Both the position numbers and the translations under genes were made by a program. The notes under the pieces were generated by a model. That model had not been told where the DNA came from. It worked only from the letters and a program-made list of their open reading frames with translations, and did not search any database. A stretch of DNA of 64,000 bases from Fragilariopsis cylindrus CCMP1102 (Eukaryota; Bacillariophyta; Bacillariophyceae; Bacillariales; Bacillariaceae), in the NCBI GenBank assembly GCA_900095095.1, contig FMBT01000395.1, positions 84,313 through 148,312 on the forward strand, in the 5' to 3' direction. Shown here one piece after another: positions 45,240 through 57,585 of this stretch (the first letter of the stretch is position 1; each line of letters starts with the position of its first letter).

Positions 45240-45960
45240 TGTTTCGTTCGTTGCTGGTAATGTGTGTGTTTCTGTATATGTGTCCTGGAATTTAAGTCGA
45301 CGACAGTCGTATTCTGATTGTTTTTAATAATGCTGTCGTTTCGTTTCGTTTCGTTTCGTTTCGTTTCGTTTCGTTTCGTTTCGTTTCGTTTGGGTTTTGG
45401 GAAGGAGAGGGAAGATGATGATGAAGTACTGGCTTTATGAAAGACAAGAGAATGCAAATTGCATTGGATTTTATTGGAGAGCAACTTTTTTTTGTTTTGG
45501 TTTGGTTTGGTTTGTGTTGCAGTTCTTGCTTTTCAACGAACACCACGTACGCGTTACTGGATTATGTTCGCTACGCGTGATTGAAATACCGGAATGTATC
45601 ATGGTTGGCCCTGTCGATCTTATAATGAGGTTTAATGTTGGGGAGGGGGAACTTGGTTTGAAGTTGATTTAAAGGGGGATATACTGTCAATGCGAATGAA
45701 TGAAATCCAGAAGAAGGCCCAAAAGAGTCGCAGAAAAATATTATAATTGAAGAGAAACAAGGATGTACAGTAACGTTACCGGTACAGTATGTCATTGCCA
45801 TTGCCGTTGCCATTGCCATTGTCATACAGTAGCTTTGTCGTACAGTAAGTGAGTCAAGAGAAACAAAACAATCCAACGACAACCAGCAGTAGTACTGTAA
45901 GACCAAACCAAACTTAAAACTAGAAGCAAAACAAAGCAAGCAACCAAACAGAATTTAAAA
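45240..45960. other. Divergent promoter region between DUF1995 and VHL/cyclophilin genes
   Basis: Carries an exact (CGTTT)n array of about 11 units (45336-45391) and a (TTGCCA)n-like run at about 45793-45820. Short ORFs with repeated NETKR residues are read from the pentamer array and are not genes. Confidence 0.6.
45336..45391. repeat. (CGTTT)n pentanucleotide tandem repeat
   Basis: About 11 perfect CGTTT units roughly 100 bp upstream of the DUF1995 start. Length variation here could affect transcription, but that is speculation. Confidence 0.9.
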
Positions 45961-47184
45961 ATGAAGTTGTCTTATTCGATCGTAGTACATAATATCCTTC
46001 TCGTTTTCTTTTTCATTCTTGCAATCGGTTGCTTATCTCCGACTCATGGAGGATATTACAGAGACGCAGCATCGGACGGTGGTCACAAGGATGATACTAC
46101 TAGTAGTACAGTTCCTACTACTGAAATAGATGAGACCCCATCACCCTCAAAAATTTCGTACAATGGTACAAAAGAAATTGTATCATTTATTAATTTTTCA
46201 GATAAGTTAGTACAATTATATTGGGTTGATACAGATGGACCAATTGATCCATCCACAGGAAAAGTTACAGAATATTATGCAGCAGTTGCACGTCCATATG
46301 AAGTAACAACAACTCAAACTTTTAGTGGTCATGTATTTTCATACAGATGGGGTCAAGCACGATTTACACATACTGTCGATGAAACATCTACTATTTTTCC
46401 GGATAAAGAAACTACAAAAGTCGATAATACTGAAGAAGAAATTAAAGCACAAATACATATATTAGGTGATATGAAAATTGATACAAATGAAAATGAAATA
46501 GAATATAAAGAATTAGTATTGAATGGTAGGATTAAACGTAAACCAGAAACTATTGTAGTGGAATGTACAACAAATACATATGAAGAATTTCAGATCAAAG
46601 TGAAACCATTTTGGTCACCATTAGGTGCAGCACGGTTCCTTGAATTGATGTCAAAAAATGTACAATATTATGAAGGTTGTGTATTCAATCGTGTCATATC
46701 TAAATTTTTAACACAATTTGGTATATCCAAAAATTATGCTTTACGTACAAAATATCGTTCACTCACTATAGAAGATGATGATATTATATCACCACCTATA
46801 TCATTCCAACCAGGGTATATGAGTTATGCTGGTAGTGGACCAAATAGTAGAACAACCGAAGTTTTTATTGTTATGCCAAATACATCTCAGCATCAATTAA
46901 ATGCATTTGGAACCAATCCATGGGAAACACCATTTGGATATGTCGAAGAAAAAGATTTAAACGATGTCGTATCCAAATTTTATAATGGATATGGTGATTT
47001 TATTAATGGGAATGGACCACAACCAAATAAAATATACGATAAAGATGGATATGATATTTATTTAAAAGAACAATTTCCAGAATTAAGTTATCTTCGTTCC
47101 TGTATTATATTAGATAGTAATGATGATGAATATAATCTCAATGATAAAGGTTTATATAGTGAATTAAGTGAAGATGAATTATAA
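45961..47184 (+). CDS. Secretory protein joining a VHL-beta-like domain to a cyclophilin-like domain
   Basis: 407 aa, single intact exon from ATG 45961 to TAA. A signal peptide (about residues 1-29, with VVHNILLVFFFILAIGCL) is followed by a Ser/Thr/Pro linker. Residues about 71-131 resemble the beta domain of von Hippel-Lindau proteins: VSFINFSDKLVQLYWVDTDG and later TFSGHVFSYRWG. Residues about 197-375 resemble a cyclophilin peptidyl-prolyl isomerase: PFWSPLGAARFLELM, YYEGCVFNRVISKFLTQFG (Arg244 and Gln252 match catalytic positions) and GYMSYAGSGPNSRTTEVFIV. The QGGD loop and the usual FFI core are altered (QFGI, VFIV), so activity is uncertain. No ER-retention tetrapeptide is seen (ends SEDEL, close to but not HDEL/KDEL). 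A role in ER folding of hydroxyproline-containing or wall proteins is inference. Confidence 0.72.
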   Translation: MKLSYSIVVHNILLVFFFILAIGCLSPTHGGYYRDAASDGGHKDDTTSSTVPTTEIDETPSPSKISYNGTKEIVSFINFSDKLVQLYWVDTDGPIDPSTGKVTEYYAAVARPYEVTTTQTFSGHVFSYRWGQARFTHTVDETSTIFPDKETTKVDNTEEEIKAQIHILGDMKIDTNENEIEYKELVLNGRIKRKPETIVVECTTNTYEEFQIKVKPFWSPLGAARFLELMSKNVQYYEGCVFNRVISKFLTQFGISKNYALRTKYRSLTIEDDDIISPPISFQPGYMSYAGSGPNSRTTEVFIVMPNTSQHQLNAFGTNPWETPFGYVEEKDLNDVVSKFYNGYGDFINGNGPQPNKIYDKDGYDIYLKEQFPELSYLRSCIILDSNDDEYNLNDKGLYSELSEDEL

Positions 47185-47840
47185 AAAATACAAAAATGAA
47201 GTAAAATAAAGCAAAAATGCAAAAATGCAAAAGTACAAATATAAATAATTGAAAAGTAATAATAAGCAAAGTTAGTTAGCTAGGACTATATTATGTAAAA
47301 ACTGTTAGATACTACCGTACGTCTAGGCTGTAATACAGTATGCATCATTGAACATAATGTACAATTGTATGTAACTAACTAACTATCTAACTAACTCAAC
47401 TCGTCGTCTACAGTCACCAGTCTCGCCGCCACTCTACTACTGTACACTATAAGAGTATGCTTTTATGGGTATGAACGGTATGTACAAGTAAAATATCATA
47501 CATGCATACTGTACTGGTGCGTACACGACTGACAAACATTGACTCATGACTCGATATCGTTGATATTACAGTAGTGCGACGAAGCCCGTTCTACAAGAGT
47601 TGACGTGAGTAGAGCGTTCTTCGGTATGTGTGGATGACACATCATCGATCTATCATAATCTCTTCTTCGGTTTCCAAAAAAAAGAAGATCTCTTCGTTCT
47701 TTTGTTAGCATTCTCTTATCTTTCCTTCACGTAATGCATCATGCAAAAGAGCCTACAAATGCACCGATCGATACTGTACAGCAAGCAGCGTCAACGTTAC
47801 AATACTCTCATCGAAATAAGATACCATATCTAACAACACA
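47185..47840. other. Intergenic region, promoter of the WD40-like gene
   Basis: AT-rich spacer without a supported ORF or RNA. The next gene starts at ATG 47841. Confidence 0.5.
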
Positions 47841-50198
47841 ATGGGAATTCTAGCTAACACTACTACTGTCGGCAATACTGTTACCGGTGGCGACAACTTC
47901 ATCGATAAGCTCTTGTTGTCGTCGTCGTCGTCGTCTATTGATGCTCTTCCAATTTCGATGCCGATAAAGATCAAGAAGGAATCATTTCTTCATCTGTATC
48001 ATCATCAGCGTCATCCGCGTCATCCGCGTCGTCGTCATCGTCATCGTCGTCGTCGTCCTCATTGTCAACAACGTCAACAACGTCAACGTCCTCGTCTTTG
48101 TTAATGTCTTCGTTACATACATCACGGAATTCATCATCCTCGTCTTTATCATCGATACTTTCCTCGATTGGAAATTCTTTTGCTATTGCTGTTCCTGTTG
48201 TTCCAACTGTTTCCAACTCAGAAACAAAAACAAATACCTGTGTCAATGTCAATGTCAATGTTAATGTCAATACTATTGAAAAGATTCTACCAACAGTGAT
48301 TTGGTTAGAATATATACTACCCTATTTAGATCGACAAACCTGGAATTCATTAATTGTAGCATCGAAAGAAATATATACAATATCCAAACAAAAACCTGCA
48401 CCATGGCCAACAAATAATTATTGTTTTACCTCTAGTGGTAGTTCTCAACAAGCAATTGAATCAATCACAATGTCCTATGATGGTGAATATATAGCCTGTG
48501 GATCTGTAATTGGTACGATAACAATGTGGAATCGACATACTGGTAAATTACTGTTAAAGAAACCACCAAATTCATCATTGACAGGACGTAGTAGTAGTAG
48601 TAGTATTGGGATGATGATAATAATGATAATGATGATGATGACAATTATAATTCACAACAACAACAAAGAAGATCAACACCTATTGGGAATGTATTAAAAT
48701 TTTCACCAATCGATTATACGTTAGCATGTGGATATGAAAATAGGATATGTCTTTGGGATATATCTAAAATTCATAAAAGAGCAAAGGAGGCAGCAGCAGC
48801 AGCAGCAAATTCTTCTTCAGCGTCACAACAACAGAAAGAACATTATCTACCAGCTCCTACTAAAGTACTACCAACATGGTCCAATAATTTGAAACGTCGT
48901 CAAGTAAAAGCAGCAGCAGCAAAAGCAGCAGCAGTGATATCATCTCAAACATTAGAAATTGATTTTCGTCGTACACAACAGAATGGTGTGAATGGTAGTG
49001 GTAGTGGATTATATGAAATTACCTATATTGGTTTCTCTACAAAGAATGCGAATAGAATTCTGGCACGATATGGAAAAATGGCATATATCTGGACTAAAGA
49101 AACGACTGCAACTGCAAATAATAATGCTAGTAGTAGTAGTATGATGTATCATTTAACACATCAAATACCATTAACATCATCTAGATGTGAAATGGTATCA
49201 AATCCAATATTAACATTTATTGCTGTTGCAACCAATAACAGTAGTAGTAGTAGTGGAAATGGCAATGGCAATAATGGTAACAATACCAATATTGTTATTG
49301 ATAGTAGAAACAATAATGATGATGATAGTGAAAGCAAAGGAATTATTCATGTATGGGATCTAACAACAAACACAAAAAAACTAAATCATCAACAACAACA
49401 ACAACAGAAGGAATGCAAACTACACCACGTACCAGTACAAGTACAAAGATTATTGCATATAAAAAACATGTCATACGTGGGTTAGAATTTATAGATATTA
49501 ATAATAACAATTGTAATTGTCTGGTATCAGCTAGTTTACAAGGTGAAATTAAATTTTGGATAAAGAAGAAGAAAGAAGAAGAAAATAGAAAAAATAAACA
49601 CCACGGGAAAGAAGTTGTTGTTAACGATACTACTAGGTACATATGTTTATATAGCTTTCAAAGTCCAGGAAAGATCTTTTCATTAACATCGTGGTCATCA
49701 TCAATATCAATCAATAATAACAATGATGATGACAGTAATAATATATACCTTGCAGCAGGTGAGGCACGTGGACAAATACGTGTATGGAAGGTGATATCAT
49801 TATCTACTACTAGTACAACGACGACGGGGTTAAACAAAGACATTAATAATAGTAATAGTAATCTCCAGATAAATAGTGGTGATTATAATCGTCATCTTGA
49901 ACGCCAACGACATCAAAACAACCAACAGCAGCTACAGCAGCAACAACAAAATAATAATATAAAATTGAAGGAATGTTTAGTGAAACAAGTTGGTGAACAT
50001 GTACATTATGATAATATAAAATTGTTATCATTTGTACCAACAACATCAATAATAGCAGCATCATCATTATCGAATTCAAATAACAATAGCAATGGTACTA
50101 CTGGTCGTCCACGTCCACGTCTACCACCACAAAGTATAGCTGTTTCACGTGCATACGATTCAAGGATATATTTTCAATCAATACCATGGACTACATAA
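47841..50198 (+). CDS. F-box-like/WD40-repeat protein, three frameshifts
   Basis: Four consecutive plus-strand frames make one protein of about 786 codons. Start ATG 47841 (MGILANTTTVGN). The frame moves near 47980 into a long Ser-rich run, then reaches LPTVIWLEYILPYLDRQTWN (F-box-like) and the first WD units: ESITMSYDGEYIACGSVIGT and ITMWNRHTG. A shift inside a GATGAT repeat near 48615 leads to GNVLKFSPIDYTLACGYENR and ICLWD; a later unit has KGIIHVWDLTTN. A third shift in the A7 run near 49375 leads to VIRGLEFIDINNN, EIKFW and ARGQIRVWKV. At least five W-D-like repeat ends (MWN, LWD, IWT, VWD, VWK) support a beta-propeller. Ubiquitin-ligase substrate recognition is a guess from the F-box plus WD40 layout. 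Confidence 0.68.
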
Positions 50199-50399
50199 AT
50201 AGTTTTACATTAAAATTAAAATTATATCTAAAGATAAAACGTATACATTGTAGCTGATCCACCACCCGAAGAAGAAAGCAAAACGAATGATCAAAACCAC
50301 AGAGTACACTTTTTAAAATCAAGGTAGCTACTACTGCAGCTAGTAAATATTTGTAGATAAGAAAATGAAATGTTATAAAGGTGGGTTAACCACCGGAGC

Positions 50400-51360
50400 A
50401 ATGATATCCGGTTCTTGTCATGTATCGATCAATGTACTGTACCTTGATATGTTTTTCTTCATCCCCTGCCCCATTCGGTGACGCCATCTTGTTGCATCCT
50501 TGCATCAGGTTCTCGTTTCACTATGTAACTGATCAATCTTCGCCAGACTCGTTTCTTGGGAAGATGTTCCCGTGTTTGTTCTGTGATGCAATCCATCCCA
50601 TGTCGTATTGCTTTGGAGATATATGCCATTGCGAGGTCGTGCCAAATTTTGCTCATTTAAGATCGATTCAGAAGTAAGTATCGTGCGAAAAATCTTCCTA
50701 TTGGATCTAGTCATCTCTCATCGTTTTCTGCGAGTAGGGCTCGGTATTCACTAGTCCTTTGTAAGCAGCAGCTGGCATATTGTTGTTATAGTTGCTTCAA
50801 TTCCACGACGAGGTTGTGCAGCGACCATCTGAGCCATGGGCCTACCTATAAGCAGGCTAGTACGTTCCGGTTAGCCGTGCTGTATCAATCGCTGTGAATG
50901 CTTTCTGATTTTTTGCCCTTATATATCAAGTAGTAGTGCTAAAAGTCTCTCAACTTTTTAGTCCTCTATTGGGAGGCTGAAAAATCTTCGTGACATCCGC
51001 TACCGGAAGATTGAATCGGTATTGCCTTCCGTTCGCTGGTAGCTCTTCCAATCATTTTCCTTTCCCGCTCCTTCTTTCGTTTTTGGTTTGATCTGATGGA
51101 ACAGGGTGGTGGGCGTACCGAAGTGTCGTGTACCGTAATCTCCAATGGATCCCATTTCGGTCATAGTGCTCTGTGCACTGCTGATTTGTTATCTGGTATC
51201 TTCCCGTTTTGCGCCGCTTGGTTTGCATCAAAATTGAATGCTCCTAATTGATAAGATCCTCCAATAGTATGCATACCATTGGCTTCGTGCCTTCCTCTAA
51301 CGGTGTTCCGGTCATAAAATAGTTTTCCGTGACGTGAGGTATCGTACGCTTGAGCGAAAA
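50400..51360 (-). pseudogene. Possible decayed coding remnant, family unknown
   Basis: Base composition is less AT-rich than the flanks and low-complexity runs are absent. On the minus strand several short frames look protein-like: FYDRNTVRGRHEANGMHTIG followed by GSYQLGAFNFDANQ (about 51319-51219), and near 50650-50460 MSKIWHDLAMAYISKAIRHG and EHLPKKRVWRRLI. They are broken by stops and shifts. No family was recognised; a transposon relic is the simplest guess. Confidence 0.3.
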
Positions 51361-51835
51361 TGTCAAGTACGTATATACCTAGGATTGGACCCTCTCATTT
51401 TTGCTATGTGTGTTTATAACAAGAAGTGTTCTAAATCTGATCAAAAGTAAGTTCAAAATTTAATTAATCCTATAACTTAGTGTGTAGGTGAGTGTTATGA
51501 GTATAGGAGGACGAGGGGGGGGGGGGGGGGGTAGATCTAGTGTGTAGTATTTATCTATATGTTTCGATGTAAAAGTATACCTATGTGGATTGCTATAGCA
51601 CAGTAATAAATACAATCTTCTACAGACTTTCTAGCACTACCCACACTGATACTCCCATCCCATTGCCCTTTAATCCGTAAATCTCTCTCTCACTCTTTCT
51701 CTCTCTCTCTCCTGTAATATAACTAATTAATATTCAATAAGTACTCAGTCTACTATAACAAAATTGATCGATTAAGGATATCTTCATCTTTATTTTTAGA
51801 ATGCGGTACGTCTCTGAATGGGGATTGCTAATAAA

Positions 51836-52135
51836 CAATCTTCTTCTGCACGCGATTTCTTTCTTTCACCCGAACCTAAAAAAGTGCGTCGAACAGTATG
51901 ATCGAGGGCAGCTGTTTGTATCATTTTTTTTTGGACTGCTGTTTCTTTTTGAGGTCCACCCCGGTAATCATTGGTAGTCAATCTTCTTCTGCACGCGATT
52001 TCTTTCTTTTACCCGCACCAAAAAAGTGCGTCGAACAGTACGACCGTGGCAGCTGTTTGTACTGTATGCTTTTTTTTGACTGCTGTTTCTTTTTAAGGTC
52101 CATCCCGGCAATTATTGGTAGACAATCGATCGTGT
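51836..52135. repeat. Tandem duplication, ~143-bp unit, two copies plus a fragment
   Basis: CAATCTTCTTCTGCACGCGA begins copies at 51836 and 51979, and a diverged start (CAATCGATCGTG) is at 52123. Inside each unit, AAAAAGTGCGTCGAACAGTA, GGCAGCTGTTTGTA and GACTGCTGTTTCTTTTT are shared. The copies differ by point changes in homopolymers. Confidence 0.85.
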
Positions 52136-55100
52136 TACACGTTTTGTTTCTATCGCCTGATAATTTTGTTATGCTTGGTTGAATCAATCACGACGCCTCA
52201 GACGTGCTACCGTGTTATGACTAGTAGGTGTCAATTATTTCTTGGTTAACAAAAAAATAGAATAAAAGAAGAGTTTTCTCAAGCCATGCATTAACCTTTT
52301 GTTTGCTACTAGTAGTACTTAAGTATGAGCGACGGATGGTACACGTCGTGTGACTAGTACAACAAAAAAGCAATGATAATATGACGTGGTGTCAAAATTG
52401 CTAGTCCTAGATAAATAAATAATCATCATCACAATTTCCAAAATTGTAGAATACTGAACAGTGATGAACAATAATCAAATTCTTTTGCGTGTGTTACAGT
52501 AATAAGTAAAGTTATCTTTTTGTATGCGATAGACAAAGAACAGGGAGCGTGATGAGAACGAAATCATCACAACGCACACAGCAAAAGCAAGCGAAGATCA
52601 ATAGCATACAGGACCCCGTTCATTCCAAGCCAACCACAAACGAGTCTATATGATATACTGTGACCTGATCGACGTATTTAGTTTCATTCAAATTGTGAGT
52701 ACAAGTACAAGAACAAGTAGAGTAGAGTACAGTACAGAAAACTGTACGTATTTTGTTTTTCCTTTGCTAGAAGTCGCGCAGACGGATTGGATGAATGCTG
52801 TTTCGACTGTCCAAAATTTTGTTTTATATCACTTACCTTTTACTTAATCATCATTATCATCATCAACGTCGACGCAACGTACGGTATAGTTGTAGAAGAT
52901 CAATGTTAAGAAAGATCATTGATCTTCTCTCTCTCTCTCTCTCTGTGTGTGTCTCCCCCTCCCCTCACCGCTAATCTTCTTCCTGTTAATAGTAGAGACA
53001 TGAAAGAAAGTAAGGATTACAAAAATCAGCGGACAGAACCGCAAGCCATATGACGTTGTTCGTTCGTTCCTTCCTTCTGGATCAATATTGATTCGATTCA
53101 TGTGGCTTCTGCTTGTTGCTCCTTCCCTCTTTCCTTCCTTCCTTCCTTCCATTGCATGTTGCTTTTTTTAGTACCGTAGGCAGCGAGTTAAATAAAATAA
53201 ATCAGCCAGGATCAAAGGCGACGACTGAGAGGAAGTGAGTGAAAGCGAGTAAGCTGATACCGACATTTTGTCTTCTGTTCAACGACGACGACGACGACGA
53301 CCATTACTTAATATAATATGATATAATATTTTCGCTTGGAAGGGGAGTTCTTTTGTTGCTTCTTTATTTTCTTACAACAACAAAATATATCTTTTCATTT
53401 CAAAATCTCACAGTTTCACTTCATTCCATTCTATTCCATTCGATTTCATCGTTAGGCGTCAGAAGGATGTCTTCTACTGTCTGCCCAAGTCAACAAACGC
53501 CCTCCCCACCCACCCCCCCGGTCAGTTTTGATTTTTCTTTTCAAGGGAATCAATTAATTAATTAATCGTTGCTGTATACCATCCAGTTCAATATAATAAC
53601 AATTTGCTGATCGATCTTGATTAATTAAATTCCTGTGGAATAGAGAAAACAACACCGCCTCACCTATCCACCCTCACAGTTGGACCAAGATCTTTTGATG
53701 GATCGGACAACGACGAAGACGACGACGATGGATGGATGGATGGATTAATGGATGCATCCGATATCAATCAATGTCATCCCGGCAAAGAAGAGGGGGAGTA
53801 ATTGAGGTAAGCAAGGTCACCCACCACTTAATTTAATGACAGCGGTATATAAGTGTCGTTATATGTTTTCCTCCACCATTTTTTTCTTCGCCTTCTTCTT
53901 TTGAAGTAAATTTGACTCACTTTGTAAAACAAATTGTTCTTCACTTCTTTCTTTCTGTCGATTAATTACTTTTTAATTTTGAACTTGATTTTTTCTCTTC
54001 CTATAAATATGCCGTCATCTTTTTGTTGACCGTACTACACTTAGTCGGCGAACACAATACAAGATTTACATCTGTATTCTTCAATACAGAGGGAAGAGCG
54101 GAGCGGAGGATCATATAATTGATCTGACCAGCCAGCAGTAGATGTAATGTGGTCCGTCCGTCCGATTTTGATATATGATGATGATGATTCATTCATTCAT
54201 TCCTGTTATTCCTAAAAATTCAAATGGGTACACAAAGATAATCAATACCAAGGAATAAAATAGAAGAACAAAAACGAAGAAATTAAATAAAAATAAAAAA
54301 GAAATGTAAGTCAACAAGACAAACCAATGAATAGGTGGACGGCCGCCGACAGCAGTAACGTCATTGTGGTACGTATTATTGATGGAACAAAGAATGAGGG
54401 TGGCGTAATACTTATTATTTACTTACCTACCTATCTACTGCATGGTTCCGTGTCCCACCACTAATACAAACTATAATGATTATGGGGGTAGGTGTAGAGA
54501 TATAATTATGTTTACGGGAAGAAGCGGTCAGTGATATCATGGCGGCGACAATGAATACACGACGATAGCAAAGAAACGAAACGTCAGTCAGGTGGTAATT
54601 ATTATTTGTTAGTATGCATGGATGTTGATTCTGTCGTCGGAGTGAATGGCAAGAGGAACAAAAATGACATACTTACTGACTTGTTTACTTACTCAAGTTA
54701 ATGATTCTATTCTATTACTGTTAATGATAGAACGTTACCATACCATACCAACCTGTCCAACTGCATGGTTATGCCATTTCTTATAATTTGACGGCACCTA
54801 CCGTCATTCATCAACATAACATAAACAAACGACGACGACGGTTTGCATGGCAGTAGTGCGATGGGGTCGAGGAGGGGATTTATCATCATATAGAGCACAG
54901 AGAGGAGAGGAGAGGTTGACCGACGGGGAGAAACAGTAATAGGTCAAATCATTATGGTGGCGGCGGCGACAGTAACGATGTTGATACCCGACACAATACG
55001 ACCTACTAGAAGAAGAAGAGGAAAAGACCTGCTCCCTTTCTAATAACAAATCGCTGCCTACCCAAATGAAATGAAATGGAATGGGATTTGTTTCTATTTA

Positions 55101-57471
55101 TTTATCTTTGGTACGTCTACTCGTCACACACAGACAATATGGATCATACTGTAAATCTGGTTTACTACGTTGTTTTTTATTGTCCCTAACACTCACTCTC
55201 TCTCTCTCTCTCTCTCTCTCCCAACCCAGTCATGATGACTTGACTGCACTGGCGGCAAAAAAATACACACACATTAGCTTTCTTAGTTGTACGTATTATT
55301 AGCCTTAACAATTGCTGCAATGTTAGTTACGGTCGGAACGGACGATGATAACGACGACGACAACGACGACGTGATGGTTTTTCACACCACGCACTCTATG
55401 ATCCCCTATAGGTTTCACGTTTCATGATGGTCGCTGCCTCAAGACAAATACGGCGGAAAGGAGCTACGACGACGCTCAACGACAAAGTGATGGGTTTTAT
55501 CGCGATTCAAGCACACGTACGTGCTCAACATTCTACAATTGTACCAGTACGGCACCATTATGCCATATGGTCAGCAGAAGAATGAATTTGAATGGAATCT
55601 CCTCAATGCATTGCGAACAGATGTGATTGATGATGCGATATACTTATTTGGAAGTACGCATACACTATTTGGAAGTACGCATATCACAGTTGGCGCGACT
55701 TTGTTCTATCCTACAACAATATACGATAGTCATTATTTAATTGTGGTGCGACACAATTTAGGTAAAATTGACTAGTAAAATGAGACTTCTTGATGGAAAC
55801 AAAAAAGTTCCAAACCTTTCACCTCTACTACCAAAGCGGCATGTCATGTTGTAAACGCCTTTCAGAATGACAGAATGTGAATCAATCGAATCCTTTTCTA
55901 TTCCAACGATCGGGGGGGGGAGGGGGGGTAGTCTTAGTCTCTCACTCCTTTCTTCTTCCTTTCTCTCTTTGATTTGGGAGAATGTGTTGTTTTCTTTTCT
56001 TTCTTATTGTGTGAGGGTTAGGGTACGGGTAAAGTACGGTCAGTATTCATTCGTATTATTGTTTATTGATATTGTTGTCGCGGTTAATATTGATGTGCGT
56101 ACGTTCTTTCTTTCTTATTTTATCTTGTTGACTGAACTTGCTGTTTTGTGTGTGAATGGTACAGTATGACAAAGTCGCATTTTACCCTAAACGCGACTTT
56201 ATTCTTTTTCTAGGCCAAAAAGGTTATATAGGACAGATAATGACGAGATCCTTAAATAATAATAAAATAATAATAAACAGCTTGGGATGAGCGACTACAA
56301 TGTAAACAAGAACAAAAAAAATGGTGGTCGTCTCTCTCATCTCAGTCGTTTTTTATTTATTTTGTACCTTATGAAATACGGTATGTTTTATTTTTCACAC
56401 CAATATCCCAACAAAAAAATACATGACACTTACTTGAAAAAAATTATAATCGCGTTACGAAATGCCCTTCACAAAAAAACGCCACCAAACAAAAAATGCT
56501 ACAATCGTTCAAAACACAAAATTAAATACAGTAAGTACATTAGGTAAGGACAACATCAAAAAAAGATACACTGACATGTACAAAAAATTGTAATCGCGTA
56601 ACGAATACAAAACATCACGAACAAGACGCCAAATAATGTGACTACCCATCTTTTCCAATCATTATGATGTATTATTGTTCTTGCCACTTCTTCATGAAAT
56701 CTTAAACACAAACACCTCCCTCGATGTTACACTCGATTACAAAATGTAATATGTAATTCAATTCATTACAGAATTCAATTCGCGTTGCGAATACAATCAA
56801 TTGAACAAATACAAACCTCGACACTTACAAACTTGCTTGTTGTACCACTCTTTTATTTCTTTAACAAACACGAAACAAATATTATTTACTTCTTTAACAA
56901 ATAAGAAGAAGAAAGAACAAACATTCATTCGTATTTGTGTTTACACCATCTGTGTACGACGCTGCATGAAAGTACTATTCTTGTACTTTTTATTAGTCAT
57001 ATATTTTAAATGACAACATCATCACAATAAAAAATATACTACACCATCCACAAAGTTCACAAACTTTCGACGATTCGATTCAAATCAATTTCATTCTTCA
57101 ATATTGATATCATCTGATAACTAAAGTACTGTAATTTGTTGTTTCTCACACCACATAAGTCCATTGTCTCGTTCCGTCTACACCACACAAATCATATCAT
57201 ATCATCCATTGACAGTAACAGTAACAGGTAAGTAAAAAATAAAAAGGTATCCAAAGTCATTCAACATCGAGTAGATGAATAAGTGTGTACTGTACTGTAA
57301 TTCATTCTTCTTTTTATTCAAAAGCAAGTTCCAGATTTGCTTCATTGAGAGATACCGCCTCTGTAAAAATTCACGTGGTCGTTCTACGTCGTCGTCCGTA
57401 CGTGCGTACGTTCCACATTCGTTTTTTAATAAATCATTCATCAACAGAAGATATCCTTTTGTTAACAAGCC
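52136..57471. other. Long gene-poor region with many microsatellites
   Basis: About 5.3 kb with no supported gene on either strand. It holds (CT)n at 52925-52944 and 55195-55221, (GAC)n near 53282-53300, (CTTC)n near 53134-53150, (GATG)n near 53728-53745, a G-tract at 55912-55928 and a duplicated ATTTGGAAGTACGCATA (55646 and 55667). ORFs here are short and of simple composition. An untranslated exon or ncRNA cannot be excluded. Confidence 0.5.
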
Positions 57472-57585
57472 ATGCCTAGTATAAAACTCACATTGCTGCT
57501 ATCTGTCCTACTGTACCGTTGTACCCCCATTCCGTTTAAATTTAAAATCTCAATCGAGCTAGAGATTATTTCGAAGCAAGCAATC

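Noticed and set aside
56010-56035. Telomere-like GAGGGTTAGGGTACGGG
   Set aside because: Only a single imperfect unit pair, with no array.
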